DNA of 64,000 nucleotides from Klebsiella pneumoniae (GCF_000742135.1 NZ_KN046818.1:4035447-4099446), one strand, 5' to 3'. Counted from the stretch's first letter, positions 1 to 7,084 are shown. Notes: generated by a model from the sequence alone, not told the origin. A program made the numbers and translations.

Positions 1-1352
1 GCGGCGAAGGCGTAGATTACAGCACCGCCCAGGAAGTGGCGCTGGTACACGGCCTTACAGCTGGTGCCGGTACAGTCATACCGATGAGCATCGGCCTGCG
101 TGCTGGTGGCGCACTGGCTGAAGGTGTCGGCGCTCAGTTATCACGATCGGCGCTTGGGAATGCTGCTGGTACCGTTGTGCGAGCTGCGCCTGATATCGCT
201 TATGCGGCAGGCACGAACGTCGCCTTTGGTATGGCTATGCGCGGCAGCACCGCCTCCATTCTGCGCAATAATGGCTATGAGGATATGGCCTCGCAGTATG
301 ACGTTTTCGATAAGCAGGCGATGGCGATCGATGCAGTTCTCGGACTGGCATTCGGCGGTGTAGGCCGGTTCGTAAACTCGCGTGGGGAAAATGTTCGCCC
401 GCCTGATTTTATGCCTGCCGACGTCGATGCAGCTCTGGCGGCCAATGCTGCTCATCATGCTGAGTTTGATATCGCTCCAGGGATTCCGGTTAATGTGCTG
501 TCACGCGATGCGCATACCCAGGCACTACGGCAGGCGATGCAGGATGTCAGTGCAGGCCGATCGGTTGATGTGGCGAGCATTGTTGAGCCGGCGGCATTCA
601 CCAGCATACCGGCACGGCGCAGCATTATATCGCAGGCACTGGATGAGATGCTTTCTCAGGCAGATGAGGGTGCAACATCCAGAGCTATTGAAATGCGGAC
701 GCTTGAGGATCAGGCTGCGCAAATTCTTCCGCGTGGCGACCGCAAGGTTTACCAGTCAGAAATAGCCAACAGCGAACGCATTATCACTAACCTCACTGAG
801 CAGCGTAACCAGATACTGGCAGAGCAACCCGCGGGAAGCGGCAAAGCGCTGTCCCGTGCCCGAGCCGATAAGCAGGCAAGGCTGAGAGATGTCGATCAGC
901 GGATCAGTGAAGCACAGGGGAGGCTGGAATTCTCTCGTAACGCACTGGCCCCGCATGAGCCCGGTGGTGAATTCTTCGAGGCAAGAGCAGAGATCGCCCG
1001 CATGCAGCAAGCAGAGGCCGAGCTTGATGCTCAGGCTCTTTCATTTTTCCGCACGGCAGAAGTGCGCTCCGCCGATGAAGTCGCACCGCTGGAGCCCAAC
1101 GCGGCTCTCCGGGATATGGAAAGCGCGCCAGCGACAAGAACGGTAGAGAATCAGCAGGACATTGATGTGATGGCCGCTGAAGACTCGCTGGCATCATCGC
1201 CAGATATGGTGATCACCGTGCTTGACGATGAGGGAAATCCACAGTCAAGAAGCGCGCGCGAGGTGCTTGATGATGCCGCGCGGGAAAATGAGCAGGCTGT
1301 GCAGGACTCCAGACTTTTCGATGTCGCTGTTGCGTGTTTCTTAAGAGGATAA
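1..1352 (+). CDS. Prophage virion/ejection-type protein, 5' end missing
   Basis: The frame is open from base 3 of the window and stops at 1352, so the true start lies outside; at least 449 residues are present. The visible N-terminal part is rich in Gly/Ala and hydrophobic (membrane-active or compact helical), and the middle (about residues 230-340 from the GTG at 36) is charged with a coiled-coil look. It is followed after 3 nt by another large protein and then by the tailspike region. That position suits an internal virion or DNA-ejection protein of a short-tailed phage. I do not recognise a named family; the role is inferred from position and composition. Confidence 0.7.
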   Translation, partial: GEGVDYSTAQEVALVHGLTAGAGTVIPMSIGLRAGGALAEGVGAQLSRSALGNAAGTVVRAAPDIAYAAGTNVAFGMAMRGSTASILRNNGYEDMASQYDVFDKQAMAIDAVLGLAFGGVGRFVNSRGENVRPPDFMPADVDAALAANAAHHAEFDIAPGIPVNVLSRDAHTQALRQAMQDVSAGRSVDVASIVEPAAFTSIPARRSIISQALDEMLSQADEGATSRAIEMRTLEDQAAQILPRGDRKVYQSEIANSERIITNLTEQRNQILAEQPAGSGKALSRARADKQARLRDVDQRISEAQGRLEFSRNALAPHEPGGEFFEARAEIARMQQAEAELDAQALSFFRTAEVRSADEVAPLEPNAALRDMESAPATRTVENQQDIDVMAAEDSLASSPDMVITVLDDEGNPQSRSAREVLDDAARENEQAVQDSRLFDVAVACFLRG

Positions 1353-1355
1353 ATT

Positions 1356-3830
1356 ATGCGTCAGGAATGTATTAACGCCGTGCAGCAGGCCGCAAGCCGC
1401 CGACTCACGCAGCAGGAAATCCAGAATATTGAAGACCGTATTTACCGGAACATGCGACAACTGGCCCGCAATGATCCGGCATCCTGGCGGGCGATGACTG
1501 ACGCTGAACGCCTGCGCCGGGCCGGGCAGTTAGCAGCGAACGAGCTGACCAACGAAGCAGCGCTTAAGAGGCGCCGCGTTGCGCTCACCATTGCGGCCAG
1601 GCAACGTCTCGACGCCTTCATAAAGACCTACCAGGGGAAAGACGGCAAGCTTGAGGCGCTTAACCGCACCATCGCTTTTCACGCTGACGGTAAATCAAAT
1701 TTCCTGTCGGTAGAATCACGCGGCAAAGCCACCCGCGACTATGCACTAAGCCAGATTCAGGAAGCATTTGAAGCGGTAGACCCGCGATTCTTCCATCTGT
1801 TTGAGGACGAGGCCAGCGTGCGCGATCTGGTTTACGAGATGCGCGGGCAGGACACCGGAAACGTGAGAGCGAAGAAGGGCGCAAAAGCATGGGCTGGCGT
1901 TACTGAATTGCTGCGCCAGCGCTTCAATGACGCTGGTGGTGATATCGGCTACCTGGAAAACTGGGGCATCCCTCAGCACCACTCAATGGAGAAAGTCGGC
2001 AGGGTCTCACAGGATAAGTGGATTAGCGACGTCATCGGCAAACTGGATCGCAAGTACTACATCAAAGATGACGGCCAGCTGATGAGCGATGCTGAGTTGA
2101 AAACCTTCCTGGGCGAGGCATACAACACCATCGCCACCGGCGGGCTGAACAAATTAAGCGACACCGGCATGCGCATTTCCGGCGCGCGCTCTAATCGCGG
2201 TAATGCATCCCGTCAGATCCACTTCAAAGACGCAGACTCCTACCTTGAGTATCAGCGCGAATATGGCGATCGCTCTCTGTGGGAAGTAATGGTCGGGCAC
2301 CTGGAAGGGATCAGCAAAGATATCGCTCTGGTTGAGACATACGGACCGAACCCCGATCACGTTTTCCGCTCAATCCTGGACGAGGTTACAGCTGAACAGG
2401 CCACTGCCAACCCTGAGCGCACAGGCAGGATTAAGCGCCTGGCCAACAGCACCGAGAACCTTTACAACTTTATCGCCGGTAAGACTCAGCCGATCGCCAA
2501 CCCGCACATCGCACGGTGGTCGGATAATATCCGAAACTGGATGGTGGCGAGCCGACTTGGTTCCGCGCTGCTGGCTTCCTTCTCAGACCTTGGCACGATG
2601 TACATGTCGGCGAAGGTAGCGAACATCCCTATGAACCGGCTGTTTATGAACCAACTTGAGGCTATGAACCCGGCGAACCGCACGGAGCTTGCCCGCGCCC
2701 GCCGTGCTGGCCTGGCAATGGAATCGTTGCTCGGCAGCGTTAACCGCTGGGCGATGGATAACATGGGTCCTTCGGTTTCACGCTGGGCGGCAACGGCGGT
2801 GATGCGCGCTAGCGGCCTGACAGCATGGACCGATGCGCACAAACGTGCCTACGGCGTGACGATGATGGGAAGCCTTGGGGAAGTGGTCAGCAGGGCACCT
2901 GATCTGCGGAGCCTTGACGACAGCGATTTCCGCATACTGAAAAGCAAAGGAATCACCGAGCAGGACTTCAGTGTATGGAAGCTGGCGCAACAGGAGGACT
3001 GGGGTAACGGCAATACGACCATGCTCACTCCGGAAAGCATTATGCGGATCCCTGATGCTGCTGTAATGCACTTAGGGCCCCCGGAACGAGTAAGGTTTGA
3101 GGCCATGCGCCGGCTGCTGGCCGCAGTATCTGAAGAAGTCGACATGGCGGTGATTACGCCTGGCGCGCGTGAGCAGCTTTTTACTGGTGGTGGCCTGCAG
3201 CGCGGAACATGGAAAGGCGAGTTAACCCGCTCGGTTTTCCTATTCAAATCGTTTCCGATCTCTGTTGTGCTGCGGCACTGGACGCGTGCAATGGGCATGC
3301 CTTCCGCTGGCGGCCGGGCCGCTTATATCGCCGCATTCCTCGCCAGCACCACGATGCTCGGCGCGCTGTCTCAGCAGCTAAACGACATGGCATCCGGGAG
3401 GAATCCCCGAGAGATGGCCGGGAAGGATGCTGGTAAATTCTGGCTCGGCGCGCTGCTGAAAGGTGGTGGTCTTGGCCTCTATGGTGACTTCCTGCTTTCT
3501 GACCATACGCGCTACGGTGGTGGCGCGCTGGCGTCAATGCTGGGGCCTGTGGCTGGTCTGGTTGATGACGTAGTTAAGCTGGCGCAGGGCATCCCGCTTA
3601 ATGCCGTTGAAGGAAAGCCGGAACAGACAGGTGGTGATCTGGTTAAACTCGGCAAGGGCCTTATCCCCGGTGCCAATCTTTGGTATGCAAAAGCTGCGCT
3701 TGACCATATGATATTTAACCAGCTTCAGGAATACTTTTCTCCTGGATATCTGCGCAAGGTAGAGCAGAGATCCAAGAAACAGTTCAACCAGACATACTGG
3801 TGGCGACCGCAGGACGTAACGCCGGAATAA
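1356..3830 (+). CDS. Large prophage virion protein (putative internal/ejection protein)
   Basis: An 824-residue protein starting with ATG behind AAGAGG, 3 nt after the preceding gene, so the two are probably translated together. The first ~130 residues are Arg/Gln-rich and helical. A later stretch (about residues 570-690) contains Gly/Ala-rich hydrophobic segments that could cross or insert into a membrane. No catalytic motif is evident. Large proteins encoded in pairs just before the tailspike are typical of internal or ejection proteins of podovirus-like phages such as epsilon15. That assignment comes from context and size only. Confidence 0.6.
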   Translation: MRQECINAVQQAASRRLTQQEIQNIEDRIYRNMRQLARNDPASWRAMTDAERLRRAGQLAANELTNEAALKRRRVALTIAARQRLDAFIKTYQGKDGKLEALNRTIAFHADGKSNFLSVESRGKATRDYALSQIQEAFEAVDPRFFHLFEDEASVRDLVYEMRGQDTGNVRAKKGAKAWAGVTELLRQRFNDAGGDIGYLENWGIPQHHSMEKVGRVSQDKWISDVIGKLDRKYYIKDDGQLMSDAELKTFLGEAYNTIATGGLNKLSDTGMRISGARSNRGNASRQIHFKDADSYLEYQREYGDRSLWEVMVGHLEGISKDIALVETYGPNPDHVFRSILDEVTAEQATANPERTGRIKRLANSTENLYNFIAGKTQPIANPHIARWSDNIRNWMVASRLGSALLASFSDLGTMYMSAKVANIPMNRLFMNQLEAMNPANRTELARARRAGLAMESLLGSVNRWAMDNMGPSVSRWAATAVMRASGLTAWTDAHKRAYGVTMMGSLGEVVSRAPDLRSLDDSDFRILKSKGITEQDFSVWKLAQQEDWGNGNTTMLTPESIMRIPDAAVMHLGPPERVRFEAMRRLLAAVSEEVDMAVITPGAREQLFTGGGLQRGTWKGELTRSVFLFKSFPISVVLRHWTRAMGMPSAGGRAAYIAAFLASTTMLGALSQQLNDMASGRNPREMAGKDAGKFWLGALLKGGGLGLYGDFLLSDHTRYGGGALASMLGPVAGLVDDVVKLAQGIPLNAVEGKPEQTGGDLVKLGKGLIPGANLWYAKAALDHMIFNQLQEYFSPGYLRKVEQRSKKQFNQTYWWRPQDVTPE

Positions 3831-3839
3831 GGGGGATCC

Positions 3840-4013
3840 TTGTTTTTAATTATTTTGTCTGTGATAGTTTCTGGTTGGTTGTTATTTGCTGACCGATACA
3901 AATATTTCCTTAGTCCCCCAGCGCAGGCTATCTGCTGGTTTATTTTTGTTGTGCAGGGAATAATTCTTGTGGCGAGCCTTATTCAAGGTAAACCTCTAAT
4001 TTTTTCTGAATAA
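3840..4013 (+). CDS. Small two-helix membrane protein with TTG start
   Basis: A 57-codon frame beginning TTG at 3840 just behind a strong purine run (AAGGGGG). It encodes two hydrophobic helices: MFLIILSVIVSGWLLF and, after a short charged loop (DRYKY), a second from about residue 31 to 48. It fits exactly between the large virion gene and the next membrane protein, which begins 12 nt later. Function unknown. The TTG start rests on the ribosome-binding site and the lack of another start early in the frame. Confidence 0.5.
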   Translation: MFLIILSVIVSGWLLFADRYKYFLSPPAQAICWFIFVVQGIILVASLIQGKPLIFSE

Positions 4014-4025
4014 ATAGGTGACTAC

Positions 4026-4322
4026 ATGCAAGCTATTGGCTTTATCGTTTACATCGTGGTGGGGATTTTCCAGTTAGCGGCTATTATGGCCGGCCTTGAG
4101 TCGTGGTGGGGCTTGCACTGGATAATAGCGGCACCGATTGCATTCATCGTCAGCTATATACCACTGGTTGGATCTATCGTGGGAATGGTTGGAGCCATGG
4201 ACGTATGGCGCTGGGAGTGGTGGCAGGCTGGGCTTCTTTTCTTTGGTGGCCTGGTTTTTGCTATTGCCTGCGGAGGAATGTCTTCGTTCTTGGAATGGTT
4301 ATCTTTCAGGAAAAGAGTGTGA
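4026..4322 (+). CDS. Small prophage membrane protein
   Basis: A 98-residue protein with three hydrophobic segments (about residues 5-22, 30-57 and 67-90), rich in Trp and Gly, ending in a basic tail (FRKRV). It follows the 57-aa membrane protein and precedes a bidirectional-looking terminator, so it closes the rightward virion transcript. Such proteins in phages include superinfection-exclusion and holin-like factors. Nothing in the sequence decides between them, and I recognise no family. Confidence 0.6.
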   Translation: MQAIGFIVYIVVGIFQLAAIMAGLESWWGLHWIIAAPIAFIVSYIPLVGSIVGMVGAMDVWRWEWWQAGLLFFGGLVFAIACGGMSSFLEWLSFRKRV

Positions 4323-4330
4323 CATGTCAC

Positions 4331-4355
4331 AAAGGCCGCTTTCGCGGCCTTATTT
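4331..4355. terminator. Terminator between convergent prophage genes
   Basis: The stem AAAGGCCGC / GCGGCCT(T) with a TTTC loop is followed by a T/A-rich tail. It lies between the rightward membrane gene (ends 4322) and the leftward micro-protein gene (ends 4357), so it could stop both transcripts. Confidence 0.7.
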
Positions 4356-4356
4356 A

Positions 4357-4509
4357 TCATTGCCCGCCGGGGCGAGAATCAGCAGAACGGCCGCCGCAGC
4401 GTGAGCCGTCAGCTGCAGTATCATCAGGATGCTGGCAGTTACCAGCGAAAGCCTGTGCGGAAGAACCCAGAGACAACAGAACAAACAGCACTGCTAATGC
4501 TTTTTTCAT
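4357..4509 (-). CDS. Secreted cysteine-containing micro-protein (50 aa)
   Basis: The complement reads a 50-residue protein. It starts with an evident signal peptide (basic MKK, hydrophobic core ALAVLFVLLSLG, then SSAQAFA with an A-x-A cleavage site near residue 22). A mature peptide of about 28 residues follows, rich in Gly, Asp and Arg, with two cysteines (NCQH ... SRCGGR). It is therefore probably exported to the periplasm, where one disulfide could form. It is the last of the leftward accessory genes and ends at the terminator shared with the rightward virion genes. Similar short exported proteins with an N-C ... CGGR pattern occur in other enterobacterial prophages, as I recall; function unknown. 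Confidence 0.6.
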   Translation of the reverse strand: MKKALAVLFVLLSLGSSAQAFAGNCQHPDDTAADGSRCGGRSADSRPGGQ

Positions 4510-4581
4510 TTTCACTTACCATGTGTAGACCACTGAACCGTGGCTTTATGATTGTAGCGCTGTGCTCAGATTTCATCCATT

Positions 4582-4603
4582 AAAAAGCCCGCAAGGCGGG
4601 CTT
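4582..4603 (-). terminator. Terminator of the 125-aa/70-aa gene pair
   Basis: The stem AAGCCCGC / GCGGGCTT with an AAG loop ends directly at the stop codon of the leftward gene (4602). On the minus strand it is followed by a run of T (complement of the AAAAA at 4582). Confidence 0.7.
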
Positions 4604-4979
4604 AATTAATTTCTAGGATAATAGGATCCTTGGATTTGAAATCAGCCTTCCTCATTACGGTTACAACTGATTGCACTATCCATTTTTTCCCATATCTAAG
4701 GTCATGAACAACCGAGCAAGGAAAATGCAGTTTTGTCTTATTGCATTTAATTGTGAAAGTTGTTCCTTCCGGGTAGCTAAGCAACGTAGTGAGATGAATT
4801 TTTATGAATTCCTTGAAGACATCCTCAAGCTCATTAAGAGATATTGCGGGATTGTTTCGAGGATCATTAAGCCTTTCGTATGCTGCATGAAAGGTAAATT
4901 TAACCTCTGCACAATCCTCCTCAAGGATGTCATTTATCTCAGCTTCCAGATCAAGAATCGCCCGCTTTGTTATAGTCAT
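4602..4979 (-). CDS. Uncharacterised prophage protein (125 aa), second gene of a leftward pair
   Basis: A soluble-looking alpha/beta protein. It has an acidic helix at the N-terminus (DLEAEINDILEED), a central RLNDPRNNPAISLNELEDVF segment, and a strand-rich end with TVMRKADFKSKD. From memory, the R-x-N-D-x-R-N ... E-L-x-x-x-F ... V-M-R-K-x-x-F pattern recalls a family of small uncharacterised proteins in large tailed phages; this is a weak resemblance. Its start overlaps the upstream gene's stop by 4 nt (ATGA), so the two are co-translated. The layout resembles a toxin-antitoxin or accessory pair, but no toxin motif is visible. Confidence 0.6.
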   Translation of the reverse strand: MTITKRAILDLEAEINDILEEDCAEVKFTFHAAYERLNDPRNNPAISLNELEDVFKEFIKIHLTTLLSYPEGTTFTIKCNKTKLHFPCSVVHDLRYGKKWIVQSVVTVMRKADFKSKDPIILEIN

Positions 4980-5188
4980 AAGTACTGCTCAGCAAGATCT
5001 TTCAGTTTTGAGTTGAGCTCTTCATCTGTTTCTGCATGCACAGTAGCTACATGATGACTTTCACGCAAGGTCCCTACACGCACATCGAACTCAACATTGT
5101 CAAAGCTATCAACGAAAACAGCCTTTCCACTGTCTGGGTTGTAGAACGATGCGTAGTTCTGGTCGAGTTGCATGTCAAAGTTAAACAT
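4976..5188 (-). CDS. Uncharacterised small prophage protein (70 aa), first gene of a leftward pair
   Basis: I chose the ATG at 5188 because GGAGGATCTT lies directly before it; the frame is open further upstream but without a good ribosome site. The protein is acidic and starts MFNFDMQLDQNYASF. It has a beta-rich middle (GKAVFVDSFDNVEFDVRVG) and a helical acidic end (TDEELNSKLKDLAEQYL). It overlaps the 125-aa gene by 4 nt. A 14-bp perfect palindrome lies about 70 bp upstream. No family recognised. Being small, acidic and first in the operon would suit an antitoxin or regulator role, which is speculation. Confidence 0.6.
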   Translation of the reverse strand: MFNFDMQLDQNYASFYNPDSGKAVFVDSFDNVEFDVRVGTLRESHHVATVHAETDEELNSKLKDLAEQYL

Positions 5189-5258
5189 AAGATCCTCCCG
5201 TGCGGGATGAGACGTGCGCTGTCTCTTCATAATGTGGGGTTTCGTTTCCTGTCTATGC

Positions 5259-5272
5259 CAGGTCGCGACCTG
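5259..5272. promoter_or_regulatory. Perfect 14-bp palindrome upstream of the 70/125-aa pair
   Basis: CAGGTCGCGACCTG is its own reverse complement. It lies about 70 bp before the start of the leftward gene pair, in a position suited to an operator for a dimeric regulator. No matching regulator is known to me. Confidence 0.4.
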
Positions 5273-5401
5273 CACACCAAGTATTCAACATTTGGTTGAG
5301 TACCGTTGATGTAAATATACCCACAGGTATTGTTGGTTGCAAGATGAGCAGAGCAATAAAAACGCGATATCAATAGATATGAATAGGTTACGCATCATGC
5401 T

Positions 5402-5424
5402 TTTTAAAGGCGCTTCCCTGCGCC
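5402..5424 (-). terminator. Weak terminator after the antirepressor gene
   Basis: On the minus strand GGCGC-AGGGAA-GCGCC is followed by TTTAAAAA, 8 nt past the antirepressor stop codon. The stem is short (5 bp, all G/C). Confidence 0.4.
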
Positions 5425-5431
5425 AGCAACC

Positions 5432-6121
5432 TCAGTAACCCTTGGCCTTAGCCATCACGTACTGAGCATGCGTTTCTATGTCGCGCAGTACGGTGCCGAT
5501 ACCAACAATGTAGCTGAGCATGGCTGTGACCTCTGCGGCGGCGCCGGATACATCATGCCCGTCAGCATCGAGTTCGCGGAGCAGCTTCATCACCATTGAG
5601 CTTTTCGCCAGTTCGCGCAGGCCATCAGGTGAATGGATGTGATCCTGATAGCGTCGGTTAAGAGGGAAGGTGTAGTGCTTCTGCTCGACCTGCAGTGCAT
5701 CCATGATCGCCGGCAACATGCTGCTGGTCATCTCCTGCGCCAGCATGCGGGCTTTATCAGCCTGGGAGAGTTCTTCCCGAACGTAGCGGCCAGTCTTGCG
5801 GATCTGCGGCAGCACCTCGCTGGTTACCCATTTGCGGAAGCGGTAGGGGATGGTGCCCGGCGTCACCGCATCGCGGCAGCGGAGGATAAGGGTGTAGAGG
5901 CCAGACTCGGAGATGATAACTGATTCTTGCTCACCACCAAGGGTGTCGGTTGAGCCGACGCCCTTCTCGTCATCATCAAGTTTGCGAACTGCATCACGAT
6001 GGTTTGCGATGCCAATCGCGCGGCAAACATCGGATGCAAAAAACCAAGGATTGCCATCGATCATAATAGCGCGAATAGCTGAGTCTGATTCGAAATTGAA
6101 AATGGAAGGTTTGGTGTTCAT
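5432..6121 (-). CDS. Bro-N type phage antirepressor (Ant)
   Basis: A 229-residue protein. Residues about 8-110 match the Bro-N fold (PWFFASDVCRAIGI, then VIISESGLYTLILRCR and FRKWVTSEVLPQIRKTGRY), found in phage antirepressors. The C-terminal ~75 residues (from HIHSPDGLRELAKS) share the block DGHDVSGAAAE with the separate 86-aa protein at 7288-7548. I chose ATG 6121 because it starts the Bro-N domain and follows AGCGGGG. The frame continues upstream in-phase to 6247 as an Icd/Ash-like extension. Phage antirepressors of this class inactivate the prophage repressor. Translation and transcription are probably controlled by the structured leader (6122-6431). Confidence 0.85.
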   Translation of the reverse strand: MNTKPSIFNFESDSAIRAIMIDGNPWFFASDVCRAIGIANHRDAVRKLDDDEKGVGSTDTLGGEQESVIISESGLYTLILRCRDAVTPGTIPYRFRKWVTSEVLPQIRKTGRYVREELSQADKARMLAQEMTSSMLPAIMDALQVEQKHYTFPLNRRYQDHIHSPDGLRELAKSSMVMKLLRELDADGHDVSGAAAEVTAMLSYIVGIGTVLRDIETHAQYVMAKAKGY

Positions 6122-6247
6122 TGTGATACCCCGCTTAGTAGAGTTATCACCACCGCAACGCCAATTACTGGTGGTGAACTGAACGGAGTTGGCGTACCGG
6201 CCTAAACGGATACCGGCGTCCTTTCGGACCCCCGCCCAGCCCACCAT
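6122..6247 (-). CDS. In-frame Icd/Ash-like leader ORF upstream of Ant
   Basis: From ATG 6247 an open frame encodes MVGWAGVRKDAGIRLG... and runs without a stop into the antirepressor. The opening MVGWAG and the later YANSVQFTT segment resemble the phage Ash / Icd-like family of short ORFs that overlap antisense-controlled antirepressor leaders in P1, P4 and N15-type phages. The listed end (6122) marks the join to Ant, not a stop codon. It may be a separate product by alternative start, an N-terminally extended Ant of 271 aa, or only an echo of the RNA structure. Confidence 0.4.
6148..6176 (-). other. Hairpin just upstream of the antirepressor start
   Basis: CACCACC and GGTGGTG form a 7-bp perfect stem around a 15-nt loop. 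It lies 27 nt before ATG 6121, in the leader RNA, where it could affect ribosome access. Confidence 0.4.
6191..6240 (-). ncRNA. C4-like antisense/structured RNA in the antirepressor leader
   Basis: The minus strand reads GGCGGGGGTCC-GAAA-GGAC, a hairpin with a GAAA tetraloop, followed by GCCGGTATCC...GGCCGGT, a second stem. From memory this two-stem layout, next to an Icd-like ORF and an ant gene, is that of the C4 antisense RNAs that control antirepressor synthesis in P1/P7/N15-type phages. Boundaries are approximate, and I could not check a covariance model. Confidence 0.5.
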
Positions 6248-6274
6248 TGGATAGGTGCGTCAGAGCGCGTGCAC

Positions 6275-6300
6275 AAAAAAAACACGCAGTGCGCGTGTTG
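6275..6300 (-). terminator. Intrinsic terminator inside the antirepressor leader
   Basis: On the minus strand ACACGC-GCACT-GCGTGT is followed directly by eight T. It lies between the operator region (~6390-6431) and the antirepressor start (6121), so it would end leader transcription early unless bypassed. Confidence 0.6.
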
Positions 6301-6389
6301 TGCGCCGTTTAGTTATCCGGGACGCCAATCCCGGCACCGGATTTTGCCGATGCCCGATCACTATGGCACAAGGGAAATGGGTTGTAAAT

Positions 6390-6431
6390 TTACCATTTTG
6401 GTAATAATTAAGCGAGTGTTATTACCAAAAT
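6390..6431. promoter_or_regulatory. Double operator: TTACC-N5-GGTAA plus 13-bp inverted repeat
   Basis: TTACCATTTTGGTAA occupies 6390-6404. Its right part ATTTTGGTAATAA (6395-6407) is repeated inverted as TTATTACCAAAAT (6419-6431), a perfect 13-bp inverted repeat around 11 nt. It lies upstream of the antirepressor leader. The same core palindrome occurs at 7155-7169 and 7623-7637, which suggests binding sites of one prophage regulator. Confidence 0.6.
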
Positions 6432-6494
6432 ATTAGGTATGGTGATTGAGGATCGAACCAGGAAGGAAGCCACAAAAAAGCCAGCGCCGCGGGC

Positions 6495-6995
6495 TTAATT
6501 CTTTTTCAACTTCTTCTTTTTCCACCTGGTAGCCAGCCATTCAAATTCTTGATAGGTAATTTCGGAGTTTATTTTTTCTCGTATGGCTCTAATCAACGGT
6601 TCAGCAATGTCCCAGGTTTCGATAACAGTTGTGTACGAAGTTCGTTTGATCATCTCTTCGTTATAGATACCTTGCCTGATGCTAACTGCAACGCGCTCAT
6701 AAAAGTTAAGTATATACTGGAACTTACGGCGTTCATCCATTTCCTGTTCTGTTATAGAAGTGCCTTCTATGGGGAAAACATACGAACGGAATGATTTTCC
6801 TGACTGGTGGGCTTTCTTGAGGATATGCAGTGACTCGATGTAGTCTTTGTCTTTTCTGCTTTCGAACAGAAATACAGCGGTCTGTGTTTTCTTCGCTGTT
6901 CGCACGTTATAGACAATGGTGATTATGGCGACAAGAACGCCTATTAACACTATGATATTGCTAATTATTTGTAATGTAACTGCGTCTAGTGTCAT
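6495..6995 (-). CDS. Membrane-anchored DUF4760-like prophage protein
   Basis: A 166-residue protein with one N-terminal transmembrane helix (about residues 8-29: IISNIIVLIGVLVAIITIVY). A cytoplasmic helical domain follows with RKDKDYIES and YILNFYERVAVSIRQGIY, ending in a lysine-rich tail (RWKKKKLKKN). The helix followed by NFYE-V and a W-D-x-x-E-P/R-L-like segment resembles DUF4760, an uncharacterised family common in prophages and accessory DNA. Its ribosome site is weak. Only ~13 nt separate its start from the T-run of a terminator, so expression probably depends on read-through. Function unknown; exclusion or defence is possible but unproven. Confidence 0.6.
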   Translation of the reverse strand: MTLDAVTLQIISNIIVLIGVLVAIITIVYNVRTAKKTQTAVFLFESRKDKDYIESLHILKKAHQSGKSFRSYVFPIEGTSITEQEMDERRKFQYILNFYERVAVSIRQGIYNEEMIKRTSYTTVIETWDIAEPLIRAIREKINSEITYQEFEWLATRWKKKKLKKN

Positions 6996-7008
6996 GAAAA
7001 AAATCCAT

Positions 7009-7031
7009 AAAAAAGGCGGGGAAATCCCGCC
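7009..7031 (-). terminator. Terminator between the 11-codon ORF and the DUF4760-like gene
   Basis: On the minus strand GGCGGG-ATTTC-CCCGCC is followed by TTTTTT. It stands between the micro-ORF (7049-7084) and the gene starting at 6995, leaving no room for a separate promoter. Confidence 0.7.
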
Positions 7032-7048
7032 TAAGAGGTTAACCTGAT

Positions 7049-7084
7049 TTAAAAACCATCAAATTCGTCAAACCACTTTTTCAT
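7049..7084 (-). CDS. 11-codon ORF with very strong ribosome site (putative leader peptide)
   Basis: The minus strand shows AAAAGGAGGTAAC directly before ATG 7084 and encodes MKKWFDEFDGF then TAA. The Shine-Dalgarno match is near perfect, unlike the weak site of the downstream gene. Eighteen nt after the stop comes an intrinsic terminator. The arrangement resembles a translated leader controlling read-through into the DUF4760-like gene; alternatively the peptide itself is the product. Translation is inferred from the ribosome site only. Confidence 0.45.
   Translation of the reverse strand: MKKWFDEFDGF

Noticed and set aside
5317..5330. ATACC-CACA-GGTAT as a fourth copy of the TTACC-N5-GGTAA operator
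   Set aside because: It is a good palindrome, but the spacer is 4 and not 5 and the outer base differs, so the half-sites would sit differently on the helix; not counted.
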